NCBI GenBank assembly: GCA_009782565.1
Contig: WRIU01000001.1
Location: 378,367-442,366 of the forward strand
Origin: Betaproteobacteria bacterium
GTDB lineage: Bacteria; Pseudomonadota; Gammaproteobacteria; Burkholderiales; Rhodocyclaceae
DNA: 64,000 bases
Reading direction: 5' to 3'
The position numbers were made by a program, and so were the translations under genes. This document shows positions 46,404-55,039 of the stretch, one piece after another (positions within the stretch are counted from its first letter, which is position 1; each line of letters opens with the position of its first letter). The notes below the pieces were generated by a model. That model saw only the letters and a program-made list of their open reading frames with translations, was not told the DNA's origin and ran no database searches.

Positions 46404-46538
46404 TTTCCCTCTCCCCTTGAGGGAGAGGGTGCCCCGCAGGGGCGGGAGAGGGGAATGCCAGGGAGAGAGTAAGTCTCGACCTAACAGAAACGTCTTCCCC
46501 CCTCTCCCCAAACCCCTCTCCCACGAGGGGAGAGGGGC
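46404..46538. repeat. CCCTCTCC-type intergenic palindromic repeats
   Basis: Two blocks, 46404-46453 and 46497-46538, are built from CCCTCTCCC and its complement GGGAGAGGG in both orientations, giving several stable hairpins in the 204-bp gap after proB. The second block shares CCTCTCCCACRAGGGGAGAG with the core of the element at 10630-10741. They lie between the convergent proB and the gene at 46586 and may also end transcription. Confidence 0.75.
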
Positions 46539-46585
46539 TTATACGAATGATCTTGGAAAGACCATTACTGAAGGCCGAAACGAAC

Positions 46586-46969
46586 CTATCCGACTATTGT
46601 CGGTTGCTCCGATATCGGTCGCTCCGATTTCCCGCGAAACAGTGATTGGATTGTATAGACGAGTATCGCGCATCCAATAGCACCCAGAAGCGCAATGCCC
46701 AGCAGCATGATAACGTCTATGGGGCCGCCTATATCGCTGAAACGCGAAGATGTCATCGCCTGCACGTACAGCACTGCGGCGATGGCACCGAACGGCATCG
46801 ACAGTTGCGCCCAGAGAAATTTTCGCATCGACATCGACCGGTCACGGATCAACACATACAGGTAAAGCACCGTGATTGCCGCTGCGACGGCGACCATGAT
46901 CCACCACAAGCCGCGTCCAAAAATTTCTTCAAACACGGCTATCATGGTTTCAAGCGTCAGTTGGTTCAT
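46586..46969 (-). CDS. Small membrane protein, probably DUF5368 family
   Basis: 127 residues with three hydrophobic helices (LWWIMVAVAAAITVLYLYVL; QLSMPFGAIAAVLYV; VIMLLGIALLGAIGCAILVY). The N-terminal LETMIAVFEEIFGRGLWW and YLYVLIRDR pattern agrees with my memory of DUF5368 proteins, which occur next to sulfide-oxidising flavoproteins. Function unknown. It follows the sulfide:quinone oxidoreductase gene by 11 bp on the same strand, so the two are likely cotranscribed. Confidence 0.7.
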   Translation of the reverse strand: MNQLTLETMIAVFEEIFGRGLWWIMVAVAAAITVLYLYVLIRDRSMSMRKFLWAQLSMPFGAIAAVLYVQAMTSSRFSDIGGPIDVIMLLGIALLGAIGCAILVYTIQSLFRGKSERPISEQPTIVG

Positions 46970-46980
46970 GCTTCGTCCTT

Positions 46981-48339
46981 TTAGGCTTTGCCGCGCAACA
47001 TGGCGTTATAAGTGGCTTTCAGCGCCACTTCCTTCATCAGCCAACTGATCCAGAGTTCCTCCAGCGGCGCGATGATGCCGGGAAATGAGGGCACCAGATT
47101 GTCGTTGTAGTCGAATTCGACAAGCATCGCGCGGCCCACGCGCGTGATCATCGGGCAGGAGGTGTAGCCGTTATAAGTTTCGGTTCCCTCGCGCCCCTCG
47201 ATGGCGGCTATCAGATGGTCTTCGACCACCGGCACTTGCCATTTGACCGAGGCGGCCGTTTTGCCTTTGGGCACACCGGCAACATCGCCGAGTGCGAAAA
47301 TTTCAGGGTAGCGAAGATGACGCAGGGTTTGCTTGTCGCATTCCACCCATCCCTGATCAGTCCATTTGTCGGCCCAACTCAGCCCCGACTGGCGAATCAC
47401 CTCTGGCGCACGCTGTGGCGGGATGATATGGATGTAGTCATACGGCATTTCTACCGTGGACGTAGCGGCTGTCCCCGTCGAAGGGTCGGCGGCAGGCGTC
47501 TCGAAAAAAGCGATCTTGCGACCAGGGTCGACGGCTTTCAGTGTGTGCCCGTAATGTGGGGCGATGTTGCGGCTCCCGAACAGCATCCGCACTTTTTCCG
47601 ACACGATCGGCACCGAAAACAGCACTTTCTGCGGGCAGGCGTAATGCGCTTCATATTTGCCTTTCGCCCCACCCCGGCTTGCAATGTCGTCAACCAGGAA
47701 AGTATGCTTGAGCGGTGCCCCGGCACATTTCATCTCGGTCGCCGGACGGGTGAATAGGCCCACTCCGCCTTCCTCGGTGAATTTCGACGCGGCCTCCCAA
47801 GTCCGTCCCGCATACTCCGGCCCTGCGTAAAGCGCGCCGATTCCGTTCTTGCCCACCATATCGAGCGAGAACCCCTCAATGGCACCGTGATCGAGCACGA
47901 GGCCCGGGGCGACGACGAGGAAATCATAGTCGAGCTTTTGCCCGCCAGTGGTCGAAACGGTCTTTGCCACCGGGTCGATGTCCGCCGCCGATTCGGCAAT
48001 CAGTGTGACGCTGGAAGGCAGCCAATCGCGAGTTTTCGAGATCGAATACCCGACCGGCTGCAATCCCGCCGCAATCAGCGAAAAACCGGGCTGGTAATAG
48101 TGTTCCTGGCGTCCGTCCACGAGCGTGATCTTGGCGCCCTCCAGCCGTTCGACCAGTCGGTTTGCCAGCGCGGTTCCCCCCGCGCCAGCACCGACGATGA
48201 CGATACGGGCATTCGTGGGAATGGTCTTTGCCGCCCGAACCAGGCCGGTCAGACCCAGTGCGCCCACCGCGCCAGTGGCGGCGGCCAGTTTAAGCAGGTT
48301 CCGCCTTGATGCAATAAAACTTGAATGGTGTGGCATCAC
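46981..48339 (-). CDS. sqr: Sulfide:quinone oxidoreductase-like flavoprotein with Tat signal
   Basis: 452 residues. The N-terminus has a twin-arginine signal (SRRNLLKLAAATGAVGALG, ending at VRA-A), so the folded FAD protein is exported. IVIVGAGAGGTALANRL binds FAD; DYDFLVVAPGL and IFALGDVAGVPKGKTAASV complete the flavin fold. Cysteines in EMKCAGAPLKH and YTSCPMITRVGRAMLVEFDY match the catalytic pair of SQRs, and the last segment is typical of them. It should oxidise sulfide to polysulfide or sulfur and reduce quinone at the outer face of the inner membrane. Flavocytochrome c sulfide dehydrogenase is a less likely alternative. Confidence 0.85.
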   Translation of the reverse strand: MMPHHSSFIASRRNLLKLAAATGAVGALGLTGLVRAAKTIPTNARIVIVGAGAGGTALANRLVERLEGAKITLVDGRQEHYYQPGFSLIAAGLQPVGYSISKTRDWLPSSVTLIAESAADIDPVAKTVSTTGGQKLDYDFLVVAPGLVLDHGAIEGFSLDMVGKNGIGALYAGPEYAGRTWEAASKFTEEGGVGLFTRPATEMKCAGAPLKHTFLVDDIASRGGAKGKYEAHYACPQKVLFSVPIVSEKVRMLFGSRNIAPHYGHTLKAVDPGRKIAFFETPAADPSTGTAATSTVEMPYDYIHIIPPQRAPEVIRQSGLSWADKWTDQGWVECDKQTLRHLRYPEIFALGDVAGVPKGKTAASVKWQVPVVEDHLIAAIEGREGTETYNGYTSCPMITRVGRAMLVEFDYNDNLVPSFPGIIAPLEELWISWLMKEVALKATYNAMLRGKA

Positions 48340-48385
48340 CTGCCTCCTCTTAACATCTGCGCGGCTTTGGCCGCCGCATTATTTT

Positions 48386-48580
48386 TTAGAGTTTGCAAGT
48401 TCTGATGCCGAACAGCCTGTAGAGCGGGCAGAAGGATATTCCAGCCGTGACAAGCGGTATGAGGCCAAGCCATCCCCAAGGCGTTTGGGGGCCAACGAAA
48501 ACCAGTGCAATGAGGATGAGACCGATAACGACCCGGACGATTCTGTCGGCAGTGCCGAGGTTTTTGCATTTGCAGTTCAT
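48386..48580 (-). CDS. DUF2892 (YgaP-like) small membrane protein
   Basis: 64 residues. MNCKCKNLGTADRIVRVVIG, then two hydrophobic helices and a final CPLYRLFGIRTCKL form the DUF2892 pattern, a two-helix membrane unit also found fused to rhodanese in YgaP. It is often linked to sulfur or redox genes. It lies between the Crp-type regulator and the sqr gene on the same strand. Cysteine pairs at both ends are conserved in the family, but a function has not been set. Confidence 0.85.
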   Translation of the reverse strand: MNCKCKNLGTADRIVRVVIGLILIALVFVGPQTPWGWLGLIPLVTAGISFCPLYRLFGIRTCKL

Positions 48581-48658
48581 GGTGAAACTCCCTTTATGGA
48601 TTGAGACGCCGGGAGCGTAAACACACGGCGCCAGGCAATCAGTGACTAAGTCACAGAA

Positions 48659-49303
48659 TCAATCTGTAATCACGGCCTCAAGCGCATGCCGATCGAGCAG
48701 AAGGATGTATCCGCGTTGCAGTTCGACCCAGCCGGACTGCTCAAAGGCTTTGAGCTGGCGGCTGACAACTTCGCGCGCGCTGCCAAGGTCGGCGGCAATA
48801 TCCTGATGGGTGCGCTCGACAGTATTGGTTGTTGGCGGAGCCAGCCGCAGCAGCAAACGCGCGAGACGGACGTCGATACGTTCGAGCGCAACCTCTTCGA
48901 TGCGCGCCACGAGTTCGGTCAGCCGCGCCGCGTAGGCACTAAAAACAAAGCTGCGGAAGACGGGCGATTCGGCAAGCAGGCGCTGGAAAACCGGAGTCGG
49001 CAGCACTACGCCCTGGATTGGCGTCTCGGCAATGCCCATGGCCGGATAAGCGGTGCTGCCAAGCAGACAGGATGCCGTGACGACGCAACTATCGCCTGGG
49101 TAGATGCGATAGAGAACGATTTCGCGGCCATTTTTCGCCAGCGCCTGCACACGCACGATACCATCGAGCAAAAGCAGAAACTGCCTGCATGGCGAACCGG
49201 GCGCAAAGAGCTGCGTTCCGGCAGGGGCGCTGACAGGCTGCGCGGCGCTGGCCATCGCCTGAGCCAACTCGGCGTCGAAGAGGCTTTTGAGTGTATGGAT
49301 CAT
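48659..49303 (-). CDS. Crp/Fnr-family transcriptional regulator
   Basis: 214 residues. The cyclic-nucleotide-binding fold covers about 20-130 (LFAPGSPCRQFLLLLDGIVRV; GREIVLYRIYPGDSCVVT) and a winged helix with RTHQDIAADLGSAREVVSRQLKAFEQSGWVEL follows. A Cys in FAPGSPC and two in DSCVVTASC may sense redox or sulfide; the N-terminal Fnr [4Fe-4S] cysteine cluster is absent and cAMP contacts are not evident. It probably controls the downstream sqr cluster. Confidence 0.9.
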   Translation of the reverse strand: MIHTLKSLFDAELAQAMASAAQPVSAPAGTQLFAPGSPCRQFLLLLDGIVRVQALAKNGREIVLYRIYPGDSCVVTASCLLGSTAYPAMGIAETPIQGVVLPTPVFQRLLAESPVFRSFVFSAYAARLTELVARIEEVALERIDVRLARLLLRLAPPTTNTVERTHQDIAADLGSAREVVSRQLKAFEQSGWVELQRGYILLLDRHALEAVITD

Positions 49304-49528
49304 TCCAGTAATTTACCACGTAGGCAGGCCATTGAACGTTCGAGCAGGGGAATCGGCAGGGTGGCGCTTCGCAGACCACAATACTGCTGTGTCACACATG
49401 GGAAGACTGGTTATCGCCCGGCTTGTCACGAACAAAAACAACTCGCATCAATATATCAATACCCATTTTGCGATCTCCTGTCAGGAGACCGCAGTATAGC
49501 TTCTGGGTACTCTATTTGTTCGTCTTAC

Positions 49529-52500
49529 TCAGGACGGAAGCCTTGAGCTAGACGGGGACTCGACCAGATTGATGAGCCGCGTGAGTTGTTCCTGCTGGTT
49601 CCGCAACCAGGCTGGCAGCCAGACCCGCGTGACGGCGGGCCAGCGCATGCTGTCGCGCAAGAGGGACGGCACACCGTCCCGATCCATCACTGCCCTTCTC
49701 CACTCCGGACCGTCAAGCATGACGGCCAGACGCCAGCCTTTTTCTCCAGCCTTCTTTACGGCGAGATCGACCCGGAAGGCCGAATGGCCTACGTCGGTTT
49801 GCGTAACGTAACCACGCACTTTCAGGGCTTTGGCGATCTCCTGCGCCAGAATGCCGCGCTCTTGCCCCGGAAGGGATGCTTCCGGCACGCCTCCGCCGGA
49901 ACTGGCTGCAAACGCCAGGTAGTCGCTCAAATCCTTCATACCGGCCAACGCCATATGCTCAGGGCCGATGTGTTCCGGGCCGAACGAAGTGAGCAGCCGT
50001 ACCTGTTTGCGGGCGCGCGTGACTGCAACGTTCAACCACCGCCCGCCGCCTTTTCCACTCAGCGGACCGCAGTCCGGAGGCAATGCCTTTGTTGCTGGAT
50101 CGACTGAGAGCACGAACGAAATCAGAATGACATCGCGTTCCTCGCCTTGCGCGTGCTCGAAGCTCTTCACGAAAAGCCTTCGCTCGTCAGAGGCAGCCAG
50201 GGCATCGCGGATTGAAGGTTCTTTCGATTCTTCCAGCATATCCAGAATCAGGTCGCGTTGCGCGGCGTTCAGGCACAGCACGCCAAATGATTCGCCCCGT
50301 CCTGCCGGGTCGCGAAGCCGGGCAGTCAGTTCATCGACTAACGCGCGCGCCTCGATCGGGTTGGTCTCGTCCACGCCGCGCAGGAACTTACCATCGAGCC
50401 GCCGCCAGGTGATGCCCGCATGGGCATCGCGCCGCGCGGACGGCAGGGCGGCAAGTTCACCGCCGTAGTACCGGGCATTCGGAAAAGCGATAAGTTCTTC
50501 GTTCTCGCTCCGGTAATGCCACTTCAGCCGCAACCGAGGCAAACCGGAGTCCAGCGCCGCACTCAGGATACTTTCCTGTTCTCCTTGGGCAAGCGCCGCT
50601 GCCGCAGAGCGCGGGGCAACGTCCATCACGGCGGCAGGAGGCAGTTGTTTCGTGTCGCCGACAATCACGACGGCCTTGGCTCGCCCCATCGCGCCAACCG
50701 CTTCGGCTGTCCGTATCCGGGAGGCTTCGTCGAAAATCACCACATCGAATTTCAGCGTCCCGGCATCGAGGACGCGCGCCGCCGAACCGGGGCTCATCAG
50801 GAAAGCCGGGGCAAAGGTCAATAAGGCTTCAGGATAGCGGGCAGAAATTTCCCTCAGCCCCATGCTGGCGCGTTTGCGCTCGATCTGCCGCACGAGGGCG
50901 GTGACTTCGCCAAGGATGTTGTTCGTGCGGAAAGGCCGCCGTGCGAGCAAGCGGGCGGGAACAGCATGTATGGCGCATTTGCGCGCCTCGCGCATGCTTT
51001 CCAGAAAAGCGGAAACCGCCCTGTCCTGCGCGGCATCATCGAAACTTTCCATGCCGCTGCCCGCCAGACGCTCGCGCAGCGAGGCCATCGCCAGGCCGCG
51101 CCGCATGACTGTTTCAGCTTCGTCCAAGGAAAAAGCCCTGTGCGCCAATTTATTTGCGAAGTCGACGCCCCCTGCCCACTCGATGGATCGAAGCTCCTTA
51201 CGCAATGCGGCATGGCGCTGCAACTGTAAAAGCCCCGTTCCGGCCAGGTCGTTTTCCCATCTGGACATGGATTCGTCCCACGCCTCCAACCAGGCTCGCC
51301 CCGCCAGCCACTGGTCGATACTGCGTTCCGTCGCGCCGATGACAGAGAGCCAGCGCGACCAAGTCGCCTCGATTTCCTTCAGCATCCCAATTTCCCGCGC
51401 GTCCTTGGGTTCCAGCGCCTTCAGCCAAGCTATCGGAGCCATCCGCTCCAGCCAGACGGCGCGCTGGGACAGGTTGATGGCGGCATCGAGTTCTTCCAGC
51501 GCCTGGGGACGGTGCGCGGCCCAGTTGGTCGGCAGGATCAGGCCAACGATGGCGACCGCGTGGGTTTTCAGTTCGGTAACCTGGGTACGGATATTTTGCG
51601 CGTTCTGCAAGACTTCCAGGAGATTCGCGCCTTCCAGGTCGACATCGCGATGGACGAGCGGTTTGATGGCGGCACGGATGGATTTGCGCCGAAATTCGGC
51701 AAACAACCTGGCTTTGGACAAGCTGGTCGCGCGGATCGTCCACTCGTTGAGCATGGAAGAGTCGATGAGCCCCGGCGCAAGCATCGAGAGCGCATCGCGA
51801 TTGGAATCGAGGAAAAACTCCAGCTTTTCCCGCAACGCGGCAACGGCACTCCGCCAAACAGGACGGTCAATGTCGCGGAAATACGCCTTGCTCGGCAAAA
51901 GCCCGTACAGGTTCGCGCCAACACACTCGTTGAGGGTCGCCATCATTTTGCCGGGCCTCAGTTCCTTGAACGCATCCGGCCAGCCGCGCCCCAGTTCCTG
52001 TACCCGCCTGCGCGCCAGCGCCAGAGCTTCGAGGGCGCTGGTCAAGGGCGTGAAAGTCAAGTTGTCTACGTTGTCCAGCCCGAGAAGCAGCCAATGGTCG
52101 CGCTCCGGCTTGCCGATTTTCCGGCTGATTCCGACCGCTCGCCCCAGCGCGTCCGACATGGCCTGGGCGTCGACTTTCCCGATCTGCTTCGGGTCGAGTT
52201 CCCATCCCGGCCCTTCGCCCAGGCGCGCCAATTCATCGTATGCCGACCAAAGAGAAAGCCCTGCGGCGTTGGGCGCGTGCAGGCGTGCGGAGTAATCGCG
52301 TAGCGCCGCAACCGTACCGGCGTATTTATCGAAGGCCGATTTCCAGATTCTTTCGTGGGCATCCGCCGCCGCGCACATGGAGCGTTTCAACTGTTGCCGG
52401 ATGTCATTCATGCTCATCCCGGAACCATACGCTTGCAGCGTGAAGTCCTTCAGCCCGATCCCCTCCAGGCGCTGGCTCACAGCTTCGAGCGCCGCTTTTT

Positions 52501-55027
52501 TCCCGGAGACGAACAATACGCGCTTGCCCATTTCCAGCCCGCGAGCAATCAGGTTGGCGATCGTCTGCGATTTGCCTGTGCCCGGGGCGCCTTCCAGAAC
52601 GAAGGATTTCCCATCCATCGCCGCCGCAATGGCAGCCATTTGAGAACCGTCGGCAACGAGCGGCAAGATCAGATTTTCTTCTTCAAAAGACACTTCATCC
52701 AACGGCTCGAAAGCATCTTCCGGTTCTTCGACGAGATGGCGGATGACGGGGTTTTCCATGAGGATTGGCCAGTTCCTGTCCAGATCCTTCCACATCTGAA
52801 ACGCGGGGCAATCCAGAATCGCCAGACTCGCGTTTTCTTCGACGCTCCAGGGAAGTTGCGCTGCTTGCAGATTGGCGCGGATTTTCTCGAATGCCGCGTT
52901 GAGCATCATCCCCACACCATCGAGGCCGGGATTGTCCAGCCCGTCGAACGTCAGGTTGTGGGTGACGCGCAGCCACTCGATCAGGCAGGGATTGGGTTGT
53001 GCCGTCTCTTCGCCAGCAAGGGAAAGCGTGAAGGCGTTTTCTTCCGGTGCGCCTCTACCACCCGCGCCCACAGTCACGGGAAGCAAAAACAGGGGCGATT
53101 TCACACCCTTGCCCCGGAGACCCGGATGGGTCAGCGTACCAAGCGTTAAGTACAGGTAATGGCTCCCCGCCTCCTGCTCCAGCGTTTCGGACTCGCGCCT
53201 CAACGCGCGCAAACGCTTTGCCGTCCGGACAGGTTCCAACCCCTCGAACGCGGCGGCGGTAATCTTGCCCCGGTACAGGGCTTCGGCAACCTCGCTCAAC
53301 GCACGATCCTTAACGGCCAATTCGAGCGTCTGCCGGGTGCGTGACAAATCAAGCAATGGGTTACGTAAACTGAAATCGAACAGCGACCGTTGCCACCGCC
53401 TGATACGGGACGGGGCGTCATCTTTGTGCACAACGGGAATGTCGTTGGCAAGCTCCACGCTCACCGGTTCTTCAACGATAGATTCCAATATGGGGATTTC
53501 CGCTTCATCCGGGATTTCTACGGAAGTTGCGCTTTCCACGGAATCGGATTCTTTTTCGTCCGCTTTTTTGCCCGTCTTTCTCTGCTTCTGCGGCAATTTT
53601 TCGCTCGGCGCAGGCGCAGATTGGAGACCGCTTTCCTTCACCGTTTCTTCGTCCGGCAAAGGAAGTTCATTTTCGGACAAAGGTCCCGAAAGGATGCCTT
53701 CCCGGCGACATTGCGAAATGACGACGGCAGCTTTCAGTTCGTTGGGAAGGCTACGGACATAGTCAGCAGCCTTTTTTGTGGCTCCGCGAAAACTTAAGGA
53801 ACGCTTGCCTGACCCGATGCCACCGAGTTCCACAGCAATGATGGCTTTCATTTCCACGAGATTGGCGATGATAGAACCATCGTCGATGACCGTTTCTTCC
53901 AGAAAGTTGAAACCTTTGCCACTGCCGAGCGCCAGCGAGTATTCCAACTCGGAAACGGCGATAAAGGCAGGGAGGGCGCGGGACGCCGTAAAAATGACAA
54001 TAGGTTTGAGTCCTGCGGCTTCGCAGCATGCCGCGTAGGTCACGGACAGTTCAATGGAGTCACCGAACCGCTGGCCGACCACCTGCTCGGCGCTTCTCAA
54101 CTTGTGTTCGATCGCTTCAAACGACGCCGGGGAACCGGCGCAGACGATCTGTTCTTCGCGCATCGCCAGGTAAATTGCTTCGGCAATGAGTTTTGCGCGC
54201 GCAAGGCTGGTTTTATATCCGTCCAGTTCGCCTAGCCCGGTTTTTTGAATCAGAAGTTCCGAGGCTGCGCGGAGGATTTTCTCCACCGCCCGGTTTCGGG
54301 GTTGCACGAAAACGGCGATGGACTGCCAGGCTCCGGGGAGTTTGAGGAACTCGCCGGAATCACCTATCTCGACCGTCGTGGCCAACGAGACTTCCCGGCC
54401 GCCTTCTTCGCTTCGCGGGTCGGCTCCCTGCCCCTCTGTCCGGGACGGATGCGCGGTCACGGTCAGCGTGGCAAGCACCGACTCATGGCGTTCGCCGATC
54501 AGCGCATCGAATTCCGGGAAACGCCCGCCATTGAAACAAACCGTGCCGCCGGAAGGCATGCCTTTTTCTTCCCGGCAGGCCAGCCAGTGCCCGTCATCGC
54601 TCTCCACGGTCACTTCGGCTGAGAGTTCGATACCCGACAATTCGCCGCCGGTTTCGTTGTGCACGGTAATCGCCCGGATGAACGGCAGGCGGCTCGCGAG
54701 CAACGAGGCATTGATCCGCCGCTGGAATTCGACTTGTAACCGAATTCCCGATGCTGTGTGATCCAAGACTTCGTATACCGTGGTTCGGTCTTCACCAGGC
54801 ACGCTACCTCCCTGGGCACAGGGCCTATTCCTGAAACTGCTTGATTGTATTCCAGGTGAGAGCACGGCTGCCCCTGATGGAATCCCGGTAACGATTGCCC
54901 CTCCGTGACCTGTGTCACGTAACACTGCTATCTCTGTATCGCTCGCTTCCAGCCCATACTTGCCCAGTTCCGGATTCTGAACGCGCTTTTGGCTGGATAT
55001 GCTCATCGAATTAATAATCTGTGCCAT
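49529..55027 (-). CDS. Giant DUF4011 helicase with C-terminal Vsr/MTES_1575-type nuclease domain
   Basis: 1,832 residues from the ATG at 55027, with AGGA 8 bases upstream. Order: beta-rich N-terminal region (about 1-430), charged Lys/Glu linker (about 440-535), DUF4011 (about 540-760; RWQRSLFDFSLRNPLLDLSR), superfamily 1 helicase with Walker A GAPGTGKSQ (K819), Walker B DEAS (D1433), GDTKQLPP, WHYRSENEELI and VTRARKQVRL, then a nuclease-like domain with FRVDLAV (D1754) and VMLDGPEWRR...RVWLPAW. The usual acidic IExD is replaced by VMLD, which I believe is normal for this lineage. Related multi-domain helicase-nucleases are candidate anti-phage proteins. It starts 12 bp after flgJ, where flgK would be expected. 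Confidence 0.88.
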   Translation of the reverse strand: MAQIINSMSISSQKRVQNPELGKYGLEASDTEIAVLRDTGHGGAIVTGIPSGAAVLSPGIQSSSFRNRPCAQGGSVPGEDRTTVYEVLDHTASGIRLQVEFQRRINASLLASRLPFIRAITVHNETGGELSGIELSAEVTVESDDGHWLACREEKGMPSGGTVCFNGGRFPEFDALIGERHESVLATLTVTAHPSRTEGQGADPRSEEGGREVSLATTVEIGDSGEFLKLPGAWQSIAVFVQPRNRAVEKILRAASELLIQKTGLGELDGYKTSLARAKLIAEAIYLAMREEQIVCAGSPASFEAIEHKLRSAEQVVGQRFGDSIELSVTYAACCEAAGLKPIVIFTASRALPAFIAVSELEYSLALGSGKGFNFLEETVIDDGSIIANLVEMKAIIAVELGGIGSGKRSLSFRGATKKAADYVRSLPNELKAAVVISQCRREGILSGPLSENELPLPDEETVKESGLQSAPAPSEKLPQKQRKTGKKADEKESDSVESATSVEIPDEAEIPILESIVEEPVSVELANDIPVVHKDDAPSRIRRWQRSLFDFSLRNPLLDLSRTRQTLELAVKDRALSEVAEALYRGKITAAAFEGLEPVRTAKRLRALRRESETLEQEAGSHYLYLTLGTLTHPGLRGKGVKSPLFLLPVTVGAGGRGAPEENAFTLSLAGEETAQPNPCLIEWLRVTHNLTFDGLDNPGLDGVGMMLNAAFEKIRANLQAAQLPWSVEENASLAILDCPAFQMWKDLDRNWPILMENPVIRHLVEEPEDAFEPLDEVSFEEENLILPLVADGSQMAAIAAAMDGKSFVLEGAPGTGKSQTIANLIARGLEMGKRVLFVSGKKAALEAVSQRLEGIGLKDFTLQAYGSGMSMNDIRQQLKRSMCAAADAHERIWKSAFDKYAGTVAALRDYSARLHAPNAAGLSLWSAYDELARLGEGPGWELDPKQIGKVDAQAMSDALGRAVGISRKIGKPERDHWLLLGLDNVDNLTFTPLTSALEALALARRRVQELGRGWPDAFKELRPGKMMATLNECVGANLYGLLPSKAYFRDIDRPVWRSAVAALREKLEFFLDSNRDALSMLAPGLIDSSMLNEWTIRATSLSKARLFAEFRRKSIRAAIKPLVHRDVDLEGANLLEVLQNAQNIRTQVTELKTHAVAIVGLILPTNWAAHRPQALEELDAAINLSQRAVWLERMAPIAWLKALEPKDAREIGMLKEIEATWSRWLSVIGATERSIDQWLAGRAWLEAWDESMSRWENDLAGTGLLQLQRHAALRKELRSIEWAGGVDFANKLAHRAFSLDEAETVMRRGLAMASLRERLAGSGMESFDDAAQDRAVSAFLESMREARKCAIHAVPARLLARRPFRTNNILGEVTALVRQIERKRASMGLREISARYPEALLTFAPAFLMSPGSAARVLDAGTLKFDVVIFDEASRIRTAEAVGAMGRAKAVVIVGDTKQLPPAAVMDVAPRSAAAALAQGEQESILSAALDSGLPRLRLKWHYRSENEELIAFPNARYYGGELAALPSARRDAHAGITWRRLDGKFLRGVDETNPIEARALVDELTARLRDPAGRGESFGVLCLNAAQRDLILDMLEESKEPSIRDALAASDERRLFVKSFEHAQGEERDVILISFVLSVDPATKALPPDCGPLSGKGGGRWLNVAVTRARKQVRLLTSFGPEHIGPEHMALAGMKDLSDYLAFAASSGGGVPEASLPGQERGILAQEIAKALKVRGYVTQTDVGHSAFRVDLAVKKAGEKGWRLAVMLDGPEWRRAVMDRDGVPSLLRDSMRWPAVTRVWLPAWLRNQQEQLTRLINLVESPSSSRLPS

Positions 55028-55039
55028 CCCCAATTTCCT

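Noticed and set aside
50862..52295. 477-codon frame antisense inside the helicase gene
   Set aside because: Ser/Arg-rich composition typical of a reverse-strand shadow; no motif.
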